This document shows positions 47,341 through 56,083 of a DNA stretch of 64,000 nucleotides, piece after piece. The notes under the pieces are model-generated. The model worked only from the letters and a program-made list of their open reading frames with translations. It had not been told where the DNA came from and made no database searches. Made by a program: the position numbers and the translations under genes. Position 1 is the first letter of the stretch, and each line of letters starts with the position of its first letter. Origin of the DNA: Delftia tsuruhatensis (GTDB taxonomy: Bacteria > Pseudomonadota > Gammaproteobacteria > Burkholderiales > Burkholderiaceae_C); contig NZ_LR813084.1 in NCBI RefSeq assembly GCF_903815225.1, positions 2,336,501 through 2,400,500 of the forward strand, given 5' to 3'.

Positions 47341-48921
47341 ATGGAGAGGGATCGATGGAAAACGGGCTGGCCCGGCAGCGGCCGACCCATCAAGCGCGAC
47401 GCCCGCCTCGTGGCCTGGCTGCTGGCCGTGGTCTTCGTGTCGGTATCGGCCGCCACGGCCTGGCAGCTGGGGGTGGCGCGCCAGCGCACGCTGGCCGAGG
47501 TGGATACCGTCAACCGCAACCTGGCGCAGACCCTGAACACCTATGCCGAAGGCGTGATCACCCAGAGCGCCATGCTGTTGCTGGGCATCGCCGAACGGTT
47601 GGAAATGGAGGGGGCCAGCACCGTGCACCTCGAGCGCCTGCAGCATCTGGTCAACCGTCAGGAGCATCTGCTCAACCAGCTCGACGAGCTGCTGATCGTG
47701 GATGCGCAGGGCCGTTGGCTGATGTCGTCCAGGGGCGCCTTCCCGGAGGGCTCCGACAGCGCGGACCGGGACTACTTCACCCACCACCGGGACGACGCTT
47801 CTTCGGGCATCTTCATCGGGCCGCCCATTCGCAGCCGCCCCTCGGGAAAATGGGTGATCACCATCAGCCGGCGCTATAACGACGGACAGGGCCGGTTCGC
47901 GGGGGTCGTGGTGGTGGCACTGGGCATAGAGAACTTCCTGCGGCTGTTCGGCAAGATCGACATCGGCGAGCGGGGCGCCATCGCGCTGAGCACGCCCGGC
48001 GGCAGGCTGCTGGTGCGCCATCCGTTCCGGGAGCAGGATCTGGGGTGGGATTTCTCGCAGTCGCCCAATTTCCTGCGCCACTATGCGGGGGCGATGTCGG
48101 GCACGGCTTCGTTTCGCTCCGGACTGGACGGCACGGAAAGAATCTATGCCTTTCTGCGCAGCGAGCGCTATCCGTTGATGACCACGGTGGCCCTGGGGCG
48201 CGACGAGGCATTGGCCACATGGCGGCGCCAGGCGCTGCTGACGCTGGCGGTGGTGCTGGGGCTGTTCCTGGCGATCGCGCTGATCGGCTGGCGGCTGGCG
48301 GCGGCGATGCGGCTGCGCTCGCGGGCTGAATGCTCCCTGGTCAGTGCGCGCGAGGAGCTGCTGGACGCCAATCGCCGCCTGGAGGTGCTGGCCACGCAGG
48401 ACCAGCTCACGGGCCTGGCCAACCGCCGCCGCTTCGACGAGGTGCTGGAGCGCGAGGCCCGCCGCGCGGCGCGCGAGGGCACGCCGCTGTCGCTGCTGCT
48501 GATCGACCTGGACCATTTCAAGGGCTACAACGACGCCTATGGCCATGTGGCGGGCGACGCCTGCCTGCAGGCCGTGGGCGGTGCGCTGGCCCAGGCCATG
48601 CAGCGGCCCGGCGACATGGCGGCGCGCTATGGCGGGGAGGAGCTGGCCGTGGTCCTGCCCAATACCGACGGGGCCGGCGCGTTGCAGGTGGCCGAGCGGC
48701 TGCGCGCGCGCATCGAGGGCCTGGGCCTGCCGCACCGTGGGAGCCGTTTCGGCCATGTGACGGCCAGCATCGGCGTGGCCACCATGGCCGTGGATGAGCG
48801 ATGCCCAGGCGCCGCAGCGCCGGGCGCCGGCGCGTCGGGCACGGCCCTGGCCCTGGTGGAAGCGGCGGACCGCGCACTCTACCGCGCCAAGGCCGCGGGC
48901 CGCAACTGCGTGCAGCGTTGA
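47341..48921 (+). CDS. diguanylate cyclase with periplasmic dCache-type sensor
   Basis: About 526 residues from the ATG at 47341 (AGGTGG upstream; GTG 47311 and ATG 47323 are alternatives). TM1 (~22-42) and TM2 (~300-320) flank a ~250-residue periplasmic sensor of the double-Cache type (DRDYFTHHRDDASSGIFIG, WVITISRR). A short coiled coil leads to the GGDEF domain with DQLTGLANRRRFDEVL, DLDHFKGYND and the active-site YGGEEL near residue 431, a functional variant of GGDEF. An RPGD I-site five residues upstream should give feedback inhibition by c-di-GMP. It converts two GTP to c-di-GMP in response to an extracellular ligand. There is no EAL domain. Confidence 0.93.
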   Translation: MERDRWKTGWPGSGRPIKRDARLVAWLLAVVFVSVSAATAWQLGVARQRTLAEVDTVNRNLAQTLNTYAEGVITQSAMLLLGIAERLEMEGASTVHLERLQHLVNRQEHLLNQLDELLIVDAQGRWLMSSRGAFPEGSDSADRDYFTHHRDDASSGIFIGPPIRSRPSGKWVITISRRYNDGQGRFAGVVVVALGIENFLRLFGKIDIGERGAIALSTPGGRLLVRHPFREQDLGWDFSQSPNFLRHYAGAMSGTASFRSGLDGTERIYAFLRSERYPLMTTVALGRDEALATWRRQALLTLAVVLGLFLAIALIGWRLAAAMRLRSRAECSLVSAREELLDANRRLEVLATQDQLTGLANRRRFDEVLEREARRAAREGTPLSLLLIDLDHFKGYNDAYGHVAGDACLQAVGGALAQAMQRPGDMAARYGGEELAVVLPNTDGAGALQVAERLRARIEGLGLPHRGSRFGHVTASIGVATMAVDERCPGAAAPGAGASGTALALVEAADRALYRAKAAGRNCVQR

Positions 48922-48980
48922 GTGACCGCGGTGTCAGGCGCCGCCGCCCGGCTCGGCGTGTCCCATGGAGGGGCGTCGCA

Positions 48981-49379
48981 TCACTCGTGGTACTGCGGCT
49001 CCACGATCAGCTCCGCACGCAGCGGCCGGATGCGTTCGTCCTGGTAGTAGCCGCCGTATTCCGTGTACCGCAGGAACAGGCCTGCGCAGTTCCGGCAGCG
49101 CCACAGCGTGCTCTGGTTGTAGGGATGCCAGCCCACGGCGATGGGGGCGTCTGGCGACCACAGGTGGGTGGCCTGCGGATGGAACTCGGCCAGGCGGTGG
49201 GCCATGTCGGGTGTGCCCAGGGGACCGACGGGGTCGAGCTGGGCGATGGCGGTGGCACCCGAGACCGATTCCCATGCGGGCCGCGACAGCGCGGTGCAAT
49301 CGGCGCAGCGCGGTTGGGCGGCGGCCTGTTCGGCGAGGGTGCGCAATTGCGCGGCGGTCAGGGGCGTGGAATCTGTCAT
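48981..49379 (-). CDS. hypothetical protein with two Cys pairs
   Basis: A 132-residue soluble protein, convergent with the diguanylate cyclase gene. It has CADC near residue 25 and CRNC near residue 95, which could form a single zinc site, and an aromatic-rich end (LRYTEYGGYYQDERI). The ATG at 49379 is chosen; an upstream in-frame start at 49436 adds a His-rich stretch with no better ribosome binding site. I do not recognise the family. Confidence 0.65.
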   Translation of the reverse strand: MTDSTPLTAAQLRTLAEQAAAQPRCADCTALSRPAWESVSGATAIAQLDPVGPLGTPDMAHRLAEFHPQATHLWSPDAPIAVGWHPYNQSTLWRCRNCAGLFLRYTEYGGYYQDERIRPLRAELIVEPQYHE

Positions 49380-49488
49380 GGCGAGGCTGTGCGGGGCGTG
49401 AGCCCGTTGCGCATATCGGTGGTGCTGCATTGTCACCCCGGGCAGGGCTGCCGCGAGGCAGTTTCAGGGGCGGGCGCGGCCGCCTTGC

Positions 49489-49977
49489 TCAATCCAAGGG
49501 CGCGCGGCTGGCCACCACCTGCTGCTTGAGCTCGCCCAGGGCGCGGTACAAGGCATTGCGGCTGGCCTCGGGCATGTCGCCGAACATGCCCATGATCCAG
49601 GCCTCATGCGCCTTGGCCATGCGCGCGAACGTCTTGCGGCCCAGCGGCGTGAGCTGCAGCACCGAACTGCGCCGGTCGGACTCGACCTTGGCGCGCACCA
49701 CCAGGCCTTCCTTCTCGAGCTGGTCGGCAATGCCGGTGATGTTGCCGTTGGTGACCATCATGTGGCGCGACAACTCCCCCATCTTCATGCCCTCGGGCGC
49801 GCGCTGCAACTGGGCCATGAGGTCGAAGCGGGGCAGGGTGGTGTCGAATTCGGTGCGCAGACGGTTGCGGATCTCGCCCTCTATGAGGGTGGTGCATGTC
49901 AGCAGCCGCAGCCACAGGCGCAGGGCCTGGTGGTCGTCGGGCGCGGCGCGGGATTCGAGGTCGGGGGCGTCGGTCAT
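49489..49977 (-). CDS. MarR-family transcriptional regulator
   Basis: A 162-residue winged-helix dimer-type regulator. The recognition part has the segments MKMGELSRHMMVTNGNITGI and DQLEKEGLVVRAKVESDRR followed by the SVLQLTPLGRKTF wing, exactly the MarR layout. Its ATG overlaps the TGA of the upstream hydrolase gene (ATGA at 49974-49977), so they form an operon read divergently from the importer. It probably represses the importer and catabolic operons until an aromatic acid or its CoA ester binds; the repeated motifs listed at 50946 and 55998 are candidate operators. Confidence 0.92.
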   Translation of the reverse strand: MTDAPDLESRAAPDDHQALRLWLRLLTCTTLIEGEIRNRLRTEFDTTLPRFDLMAQLQRAPEGMKMGELSRHMMVTNGNITGIADQLEKEGLVVRAKVESDRRSSVLQLTPLGRKTFARMAKAHEAWIMGMFGDMPEASRNALYRALGELKQQVVASRAPLD

Positions 49978-50891
49978 TGCGGGCTCTGCGGTGGGCAAGC
50001 GGGCTGCGCCATGGACTGCAGGTCCATTTGCGCGAGGATGGCGCGCGTCAGCGGGCTGGAAGGATCGTTGAGCGTGAGCACGATGTCGAAATGGTTGGTT
50101 CCCGGCATGGCCACATACTGTCCCGGGTAGCCGTGTGCGCGCCAGGCGGCCAGGTAGTCATCGCTTTGGCGCTTGAATTCGTCGGTCTCGCTGGCCCCGT
50201 AGCTCACGATCAGCGGGCAGCCCGCGCCCGGCGGCAGCAGGGCGGGGCTGTTGCGCAGCGCGTCCTGCGCATCCATGCGCATCCATTCGTTGATGTGGGT
50301 GTGCACCAGGGGGCGCAGATCGAACAGGCCCGACAATGGCGCGGCGCCGCGTACCACATCCTCGGGCACGCCATAGGCCGCATGCCATCCGCCGGCCAGC
50401 AGCATGCCGGCCAGGTGGCCGCCCGCCGAACTGCCGCAGATGTGGATGCGGCGCGGATCGCCGCCGTAACGTGCGATGTGGGCATGCGCCCAGGCCAGGG
50501 CGCGGCGGGTCTGGTCCACGATGCGGTCCAGCGTCACGGCAGGGGCCAGCGAGTAATTGAAGGCCACGACCACGGCGCCGGCGCGCGTGAAGGCGGGCGC
50601 CATGCTGCTGGAGTCGTCCTTGGACAGCAGCCGCCAGTAGCCGCCGTGGATGAAGACGAAGACCGGCGCGCCCGTGGCCGGCGCCGTGCCTTCGGCGGCG
50701 GGGAAGATGTCCAGCAATTCGTCGGCATGCGGGCCGTAGGGCACGTCCAGCGCGCAGGGCAGGCTGTGGCGCGCGGCGCGGCTCTCGTCGGCATAGGCCT
50801 GGATGATGGGCGTGATGTCGGGCACCGTCGCACGGGCGTTGTACTGGACATCGAGTCCGGCGCGGTCATATTGGCGGTAGAGTGCGGGCAT
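49974..50891 (-). CDS. alpha/beta hydrolase, arylformamidase-like
   Basis: A 305-residue alpha/beta hydrolase from the ATG at 50891. It has the oxyanion motif HGGYW, the nucleophile elbow GSSAGG, an acid in the usual late position and a catalytic His in the segment PGTNHFDIV. HGGYW is characteristic of arylformamidase/kynurenine formamidase-type enzymes and related carboxylesterases. Next to an anthranilate-CoA degradation cluster, hydrolysis of N-formylkynurenine or N-formylanthranilate to feed anthranilate is attractive, but a general esterase cannot be excluded. It is co-transcribed with the MarR gene. Confidence 0.85.
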   Translation of the reverse strand: MPALYRQYDRAGLDVQYNARATVPDITPIIQAYADESRAARHSLPCALDVPYGPHADELLDIFPAAEGTAPATGAPVFVFIHGGYWRLLSKDDSSSMAPAFTRAGAVVVAFNYSLAPAVTLDRIVDQTRRALAWAHAHIARYGGDPRRIHICGSSAGGHLAGMLLAGGWHAAYGVPEDVVRGAAPLSGLFDLRPLVHTHINEWMRMDAQDALRNSPALLPPGAGCPLIVSYGASETDEFKRQSDDYLAAWRAHGYPGQYVAMPGTNHFDIVLTLNDPSSPLTRAILAQMDLQSMAQPACPPQSPQ

Positions 50892-50918
50892 GGATTCTCT
50901 GGTGCGGCAGGCATTGGT

Positions 50919-50935
50919 ACAAGTCCTAGACTTGT
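50919..50935. promoter_or_regulatory. perfect inverted repeat in the divergent promoter (ACAAGTC-CTA-GACTTGT)
   Basis: Two perfect 7-bp arms around a 3-bp spacer, lying between the hydrolase-marR operon and the importer operon. Size and position fit a dimeric regulator's operator, plausibly for the MarR protein or its autoregulation. Confidence 0.6.
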
Positions 50936-50945
50936 TCCGCAAAAT

Positions 50946-50963
50946 ACTTTAAACCTAAACTAT
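50946..50963. promoter_or_regulatory. candidate MarR operator upstream of the importer operon
   Basis: The imperfect palindrome ACTTTAAACCTAAACT contains AAACCTAAACTAT, which matches AAGTCTAAACTAT upstream of the catabolic operon (55998-56010) at 11 of 13 positions. Sharing between the two promoters suggests a common regulator. Confidence 0.5.
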
Positions 50964-51060
50964 GCCGCACGCCATCCCCTCCCGCCTCCGGCGCGGGATG
51001 CCTTCCCGGCACACCTTCATCGATTGCCATCCGCGCGGCCCGCGCAAGGAGCACTGCAGC

Positions 51061-52224
51061 ATGCGTTTCGTCACCACCCTCGTGGCCGCCGCCGTCCTGT
51101 CGCCGGCATTTGCCACGGCCGACACCATCAAGGTCGGCATCGCCAACGACATCTCGGGCCCGTTCTCGGCGCTGGGGGCCGAGGCCCGCGACGGCTTCAA
51201 CCTCGCCATCAAGCAGCTCGGCGGCAAGCTGGGCGGCCAGCCGGCCGAGTTCCTGCAGACCGACATGGGCGGCAATCCCGACCAGGCGCGCCAGCTGGTC
51301 ACGCGCTACATCCAGCGCGACAAGGTCGATTTCTTCACGGGGCCCATCGGCTCCAACGTGGCCCTGGCCGTGGGGCCGGCACTGTTCGGCGCCAAGGTGC
51401 CGTACCTGTCGAACAACCCCGGCCCCAGCCAGTTCGCGGGCGCGCAGTGCAATGCGTTCTGGTTCGGCACCTCCTACCAGAACGATGCCTTCCACGAGGC
51501 GGCCGGCAAGCTGGCGGCCGATCGCGGCTTCAAGAAGATGTTCATCATGGCGCCCGACTATCCGGCCGGCAAGGATGCGCTGACCGGCTTCAAGCGCGGC
51601 TACAAGACCGCGCCCGGCGAGGAGGTCTACACCAAGCTGGGCCAGATCGACTACGCGGCCGAGCTGGCCCAGATCCGCGCGGCCAGGCCCGATGCGGTCT
51701 ACATCTTCCTGCCGGGCGGCATGGGCATCAACTTCGTCAAGCAGTTCGTGTCCACGGGCCTGTCGCAAAGCGTCAAGCTGATCGGCCCGGGCTTTTCGGC
51801 CGACGAGGACGTGATCCAGGCCGTGGGCGAGCCCATGCTGGGCATGGTCAACACGGCGCAGTGGGCGCATGACCTGGACGTGCCGCAGAACAAGGCCTTC
51901 GTCGAGGCCTTCCGCAAGGAGTACAAGGGCCGCAACCCCTCGGTCTACGCGGCCCAGGCCTATGACGTGATCATGGCCATGGACGCGGCCGTCAAGCAGG
52001 CCGGCGGCAAGGCCTCGGACCGCCAGGCCATCGTCCGTGCGCTGGAAAAAGCCGACTACGCCTCGGTGCGCGGCCCCTTCACCTACGGCAAGAACCACTA
52101 TCCCATCCAGGCCTACTACCAGCGCGTGATCGAGAAGGACGCCAGCGGCCGCATCACCAACAAGCTGGTGGGCAAGGTCTTCGACAAGTACCAGGACGTC
52201 TACGTCAACGACTGCAAGATGTGA
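51061..52224 (+). CDS. branched-chain/aromatic-type ABC transporter substrate-binding protein (LivK-like)
   Basis: A 387-residue periplasmic protein. The frame is open from 50962, but the ATG at 51061 has AAGGAG upstream and begins a clean Sec signal (MRFVTTLVAAAVLSPAFATA). The mature part starts TIKVGIANDISGPFSALG and has DMGGNPDQARQLVTRYI and FFTGPIGSNVALAV, as in LivK-type (Peripla_BP_6) proteins. The following genes supply two permeases and two ATPases, a full LivKHMGF set, embedded in a 2-aminobenzoate catabolic cluster. Uptake of an aromatic acid such as anthranilate is therefore more likely than of branched-chain amino acids. Confidence 0.92.
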   Translation: MRFVTTLVAAAVLSPAFATADTIKVGIANDISGPFSALGAEARDGFNLAIKQLGGKLGGQPAEFLQTDMGGNPDQARQLVTRYIQRDKVDFFTGPIGSNVALAVGPALFGAKVPYLSNNPGPSQFAGAQCNAFWFGTSYQNDAFHEAAGKLAADRGFKKMFIMAPDYPAGKDALTGFKRGYKTAPGEEVYTKLGQIDYAAELAQIRAARPDAVYIFLPGGMGINFVKQFVSTGLSQSVKLIGPGFSADEDVIQAVGEPMLGMVNTAQWAHDLDVPQNKAFVEAFRKEYKGRNPSVYAAQAYDVIMAMDAAVKQAGGKASDRQAIVRALEKADYASVRGPFTYGKNHYPIQAYYQRVIEKDASGRITNKLVGKVFDKYQDVYVNDCKM

Positions 52225-52230
52225 CGCAGG

Positions 52231-52256
52231 CCGCTGCGCCCGGGCGGGCGCGGCGG
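52231..52256 (+). terminator. GC-rich hairpin between binding protein and permease genes
   Basis: An 11-bp stem (with one G-U pair) around a GGGC tetraloop begins seven bases after the binding-protein stop. There is no T run, so it is more likely an RNA stabiliser or partial attenuator that lets the binding protein be made in excess over the membrane subunits than a full terminator. Confidence 0.6.
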
Positions 52257-52335
52257 GCCTGGTGCGTGATTTTCCAAGCCGGATGATTGGTTGACCGCGC
52301 GCGGGCCACTGCGCCTGCGGCAGGGAGGCGTGTGG

Positions 52336-53256
52336 ATGACGTGGACGCTGCTCTTGGAGCAATTGCTCAACGGCCTGCAGTTCGGGCTGATGCTGTTTCT
52401 GATCGCCGCCGGGCTGACCCTGGTGTTCGGCATCATGGACATCATGAACCTGGCCCATGGCTCGCTGTACATGGCGGGCGCCTATGTGGCGGCCGAGACC
52501 CTGCAGCGCACGGGCTCGTTCACGGCGGCCGTGCTGGTGGCGGCCGTGGCCACGGGCGTGGCGGGCGTGGTGCTGGAGTGGGTGCTGATCCGGCGGCTGG
52601 CCGTGCGCGACCACCTGGCCCAGGTGCTGGGCAGCTATGCCGTGATCCTGATCGCCAATGACCTGGTCAAGATGGTCTGGGGGCCGGCGCCCGTGATGCT
52701 GAACATGCCGGCCGCGCTGTCCGGGCCCGTGCAGCTGCTGCCCGATCTCATGTACCCGGCCTACCGGCTGATGATCATCGTCTTCGGCCTGGCCGCCGCG
52801 CTGGGCCTGTACCTGTTCGTCACGCGCACCCGGGCTGGCGTGCTGGTGCGGGCCGGCGCCTCCAACCGCCAGATGGCCACGCTGATGGGCGTGCGCGTGC
52901 CGCTGCTGTTCCTGGGCGTGTTCACGCTGGGGGCCATGCTGGCGGCGGTGGCGGGAGCGCTGCTGGGGCCCATCACCTCGGTGCAGGTGGGCATGGGCGA
53001 GGACATCCTCATCCTCGTGCTGGTGTGCATCGTGATCGGCGGCATCGGCTCCATCCGTGGCGCCCTGGTCGGCGCCCTGCTGGTGGGCATGGTGGACACG
53101 GCGGGGCGGGCCTTCCTGCCCATGCTGCTGCGCCAGGTGTTCTCGCCGGCCGTGGCCTCCAGCGTGGGGCCTACGCTGGCGGCGATCTCCATCTACGTGC
53201 TGATGGCGGCGGTGCTGGTGTACCGTCCTTCGGGCCTTTTCCCCGCGCGAGGCTGA
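52336..53256 (+). CDS. LivH-like ABC transporter permease
   Basis: A 306-residue inner-membrane permease from the ATG at 52336, which has GGGAGG upstream; the frame is open from 52291 without a site. About eight hydrophobic helices are visible. The N-terminal LLNGLQFGLMLFLIAAGLTL and IMDIMNLAHGSLYMAG segments and the late GGIGSIRGALVGALLVG loop are the LivH signatures. It pairs with the LivM-like protein, whose gene starts one base after this stop. Confidence 0.93.
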   Translation: MTWTLLLEQLLNGLQFGLMLFLIAAGLTLVFGIMDIMNLAHGSLYMAGAYVAAETLQRTGSFTAAVLVAAVATGVAGVVLEWVLIRRLAVRDHLAQVLGSYAVILIANDLVKMVWGPAPVMLNMPAALSGPVQLLPDLMYPAYRLMIIVFGLAAALGLYLFVTRTRAGVLVRAGASNRQMATLMGVRVPLLFLGVFTLGAMLAAVAGALLGPITSVQVGMGEDILILVLVCIVIGGIGSIRGALVGALLVGMVDTAGRAFLPMLLRQVFSPAVASSVGPTLAAISIYVLMAAVLVYRPSGLFPARG

Positions 53257-53257
53257 G

Positions 53258-54196
53258 ATGGTGCGACGCAATCTTCTCTGGAGCGCGCTCGCGCTGCTGG
53301 CCCTGGCCCTGTTCCCCCTGGTCGCACCGGCGCTGGGGCTGGATTTCTACATCTCCTTCGTGCGCCGCGTGCTGATCTATGCGCTGGCCGCCACCAGCCT
53401 GAACCTGATCCTGGGCTATGGCGGCATGGTGGCGCTGGGGCATGCGGCCTTCTTCGGCGCGGGCGCCTATGCCGTGGGCATCCTGGCCATGCACGGCGTG
53501 ACCTCGGCCCTGGTGGCCTGGCCGGCCGCCGCGCTGCTGGCCGGGCTGCTGGCGGCCGTCACGGGCGCCATTTCGCTGCGCACGCGCGGCGTGTACTTCA
53601 TCATGATCACGCTGGCCTTCGCGCAGATGCTGTTCTACATCTTCATCTCCCTGCGCCAGTACGGCGGCGAGGACGGGCTGAACCTGCCCGGCCATTCCGT
53701 GCTGCCGGGGCTGGACCTGGGCCATGACGCCACGTTCTACTACGTGGTGCTGGCGCTGTTCGCCGTGCTGATGGCCCTGTTCGGGCGGCTGGTCCAGTCG
53801 CGCTTCGGCAAGGCGCTGCAGGGCGTGCGCGAGAATGAATCGCGCATGGAGTCCATGGGCTACCCGGTCTACCGGCTCAAGCTCGTGGCCCTCATGCTCG
53901 GCGGCGCCGTGGCGGGGCTGGCCGGTGCGCTGCTGGCCAACCACAACCTGTTCATCTCGCCCAGCCTCATGCACTGGACCCAGTCGGCCAACCTGCTGAT
54001 CATGGTGCTGGTGGGCGGCATCGGCCTGCGCTGGGGCGGCGTGGCCGGCGCGGTGGTGATGCTGGTGCTGGAGGAGGTGCTGCGCATGTGGACCGAGTAC
54101 TGGCACCTGCCGCTGGGCCTGCTGCTGCTGTGCGTGGTGTTCGGCGCGCCGCGCGGCCTGGTGGGGCTGTGGCCCGCGCGCGGGAGGCAGGCATGA
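53258..54196 (+). CDS. LivM-like ABC transporter permease
   Basis: A 312-residue inner-membrane permease with about eight to nine helices. LILGYGGMVALGHAAFFGAG and RTRGVYFIMITLAFAQM are typical LivM segments, and the loop VRENESRMESMGYPVYRLKL contacts the ATPases. The stop overlaps the ATPase start by four bases (ATGA at 54193). Confidence 0.93.
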   Translation: MVRRNLLWSALALLALALFPLVAPALGLDFYISFVRRVLIYALAATSLNLILGYGGMVALGHAAFFGAGAYAVGILAMHGVTSALVAWPAAALLAGLLAAVTGAISLRTRGVYFIMITLAFAQMLFYIFISLRQYGGEDGLNLPGHSVLPGLDLGHDATFYYVVLALFAVLMALFGRLVQSRFGKALQGVRENESRMESMGYPVYRLKLVALMLGGAVAGLAGALLANHNLFISPSLMHWTQSANLLIMVLVGGIGLRWGGVAGAVVMLVLEEVLRMWTEYWHLPLGLLLLCVVFGAPRGLVGLWPARGRQA

Positions 54197-54969
54197 GCGG
54201 GGCAGCACCCTTCACGCCGGCCCTGGAGGCCAGGGGGCTGGTGAGGCGCTTCGGGGCGCTGCTGGCCACGGACCATGTCTCGCTGTCGCTGGCGCCCGGC
54301 GAGATCCATGCGCTGATCGGCCCCAATGGCGCGGGCAAGTCCACGCTGATCCACCTGCTGTCGGGCACGCTGGCGGCCGATGCGGGCACGCTGGCGCTGT
54401 CGGGTCGCGACGTGACGGCGCTCAGCGCCCACCAGCGCGTGGCAGCCGGCCTGTCGCGGTCCTTCCAGATCACCAACATCTTCAAGCAGTCCAGCGTGCT
54501 GGACAACCTGGTGCTGGCCGTGCAGGCGCATGCGGGCAGCAGTTTCCACTTCTGGCGGCCGCGCGCGGCCGAGACCGCGCTGTACGAGCAGGCCCGCGCG
54601 CTGGCGTGCGAATGCGCCATCGATGCCGGCCTGCTGGAGCGCCCGGCCGGCACGCTGCCGCACGGCGAGCAGCGCAAGCTGGAGTTCGCGCTGGCCCTGG
54701 CCGCGCGGCCCGGCGTGCTGCTGCTGGACGAGCCCATGGCCGGCATGGGGCCGGACGAGACGCTGCGCCTGACCGAGCTGATCGAGTCGCTGCGCGGGCG
54801 CGCGGCCATGCTGCTGGTGGAACACGACATGCAGGCCGTGTTCCGCCTGGCCGACCGTATCTCGGTGCTGGTCTACGGCCGCATCATCGCCACGGGCACG
54901 CCCGACGAGATACGCGCCAATGCCGAGGTGCGCCAGGCCTACCTGGGTGATGAAGAGGAGGGCGCGTGA
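54193..54969 (+). CDS. LivG-like ABC transporter ATP-binding protein
   Basis: A 258-residue ATPase. Walker A is GPNGAGKST and Walker B LLLDEPMAGM; the H-loop is in VEHDMQAVF. The ABC signature is an unusual LPHGEQRK rather than LSGGQ, as in many LivG proteins. The start is set by the ATGA overlap with the permease. It forms a heterodimer with the LivF-like protein encoded next. Confidence 0.93.
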   Translation: MSGAAPFTPALEARGLVRRFGALLATDHVSLSLAPGEIHALIGPNGAGKSTLIHLLSGTLAADAGTLALSGRDVTALSAHQRVAAGLSRSFQITNIFKQSSVLDNLVLAVQAHAGSSFHFWRPRAAETALYEQARALACECAIDAGLLERPAGTLPHGEQRKLEFALALAARPGVLLLDEPMAGMGPDETLRLTELIESLRGRAAMLLVEHDMQAVFRLADRISVLVYGRIIATGTPDEIRANAEVRQAYLGDEEEGA

Positions 54970-55673
54970 TGCTGCAATTGAAGGCGGTGCAAAGCGGCTA
55001 CGGACCCAGCCAGGTGCTGTTCGGCGTGGACCTGGAGATAGCGGCCGGCCAGGTCGTCACCCTGCTGGGGCGCAATGGCATGGGCAAGACCACGCTGCTG
55101 CGCACGCTGCTGGGCCAGTTGCCGCTGCGCGGCGGCAGCATGGTGTTTGCAGGGCAGGACATTGCAGGCTGGGAGACAGACCGCATCGCCCGCGCGGGCA
55201 TGGCCATCGTGCCCGAAGGGCGCCAGTGCTTTCCCAACCTCACGGTGCGCGAGCACCTGACGGCCTTCGTGGCCCGGCGCAACCCGGGCATGGGCGAGCC
55301 CTGGACGCCGGAGCGCGTGTTCGCGCTGTTCCCGCGCCTGGGCGAGCGTGCCGGCAACATGGGCAACCAGCTGTCGGGCGGAGAGCAGCAGATGCTGGCC
55401 ATCGGCCGCGCGCTGGTCACCAACCCGCGCCTGCTGATCCTGGATGAGGCCACCGAGGGCCTGGCCCCGCGCATCCGCGAGGAGATCTGGTCCTGCCTGG
55501 CCCGGCTGCGCGCGGCGGGGCAGACCATCCTGGTCATCGACAAGTACGTGGAACGCCTGCTGGGCCTGGCCGACCGCCACATCATCCTGGAGCGCGGCAA
55601 GGCCGTGTGGAGCGGCGACTCGGCCGCGCTGGATGCGGACCGAGGGCTGTGGGAGCGGTACCTGGGCGTCTGA
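54969..55673 (+). CDS. LivF-like ABC transporter ATP-binding protein
   Basis: A 234-residue ATPase with Walker A GRNGMGKTT, signature LSGGEQQM and Walker B LLILDEATEGLAP. The ATG at 54969 overlaps the last base of the previous stop (TGATG). This ends the importer operon. The EGLAPRI stretch after Walker B is typical of LivF. Confidence 0.93.
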   Translation: MLQLKAVQSGYGPSQVLFGVDLEIAAGQVVTLLGRNGMGKTTLLRTLLGQLPLRGGSMVFAGQDIAGWETDRIARAGMAIVPEGRQCFPNLTVREHLTAFVARRNPGMGEPWTPERVFALFPRLGERAGNMGNQLSGGEQQMLAIGRALVTNPRLLILDEATEGLAPRIREEIWSCLARLRAAGQTILVIDKYVERLLGLADRHIILERGKAVWSGDSAALDADRGLWERYLGV

Positions 55674-55685
55674 GCCCGGCGGGCT

Positions 55686-55904
55686 TCAGGGGATCTCGAA
55701 GATCTCCCGGTCCGACGCGGCGGCGCTCTCGTGGTAGATGTCGTACAGGTACTGCGCCAGCTCGGCGTGGCCGATATCGGCGGGGATGGCCAGCAGGGCC
55801 GGGGCGCGCTTGCCGTCGGCGCCCACGTTGAAGCAGCGCCACTGGCTGTCCGCACGCTCGATGGCGATGATGCGGCCGAAGACATTGAAGCGGTATTTTT
55901 CCAA
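55686..55904 (-). CDS. small conserved hypothetical protein
   Basis: A 72-residue protein convergent with the importer operon. It starts at a TTG (55904) with a good AGGAGA ribosome binding site eight bases upstream. The sequence opens MEKYRFNVFGRIIAIERADS, has a hydrophobic AIPADIGHAELAQYLYDIYHE helix-rich second half and no signal peptide. Such short proteins recur next to aromatic-catabolism genes in related bacteria as far as I recall; function unknown. Confidence 0.7.
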   Translation of the reverse strand: MEKYRFNVFGRIIAIERADSQWRCFNVGADGKRAPALLAIPADIGHAELAQYLYDIYHESAAASDREIFEIP

Positions 55905-55997
55905 GGCGACTCTCCTGGCGATCCGGCATCCTACCGTTTGTCGGGGGCATATGCGTGTTCTCCCTAGGTCATGGGAGGCGCTTCCCCTATATATTTG

Positions 55998-56018
55998 AAG
56001 TCTAAACTATTCAGGCTT
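55998..56018. promoter_or_regulatory. candidate MarR operator upstream of the catabolic operon
   Basis: The imperfect palindrome AAGTCTAAACTATTCAGGCTT (15 of 21 positions symmetric) lies ~65 bp before the ATG of the first catabolic gene. Its left part matches the motif at 50951-50963 upstream of the importer. Confidence 0.5.
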
Positions 56019-56083
56019 AAAGAGATTGGCCTGGATCCTGGACCTGGGGCGCCATCCGCCCCCCCGAGACAAGGGTTTGCGGT

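Noticed and set aside
47239..48756. A 505-residue minus-strand open frame
   Set aside because: It is opposite the diguanylate cyclase, whose motifs are unambiguous.
50926..53271. A 781-residue minus-strand open frame opposite the importer genes
   Set aside because: His/Gln/Ala-rich shadow of livK/livH-like genes, which have clear family motifs.
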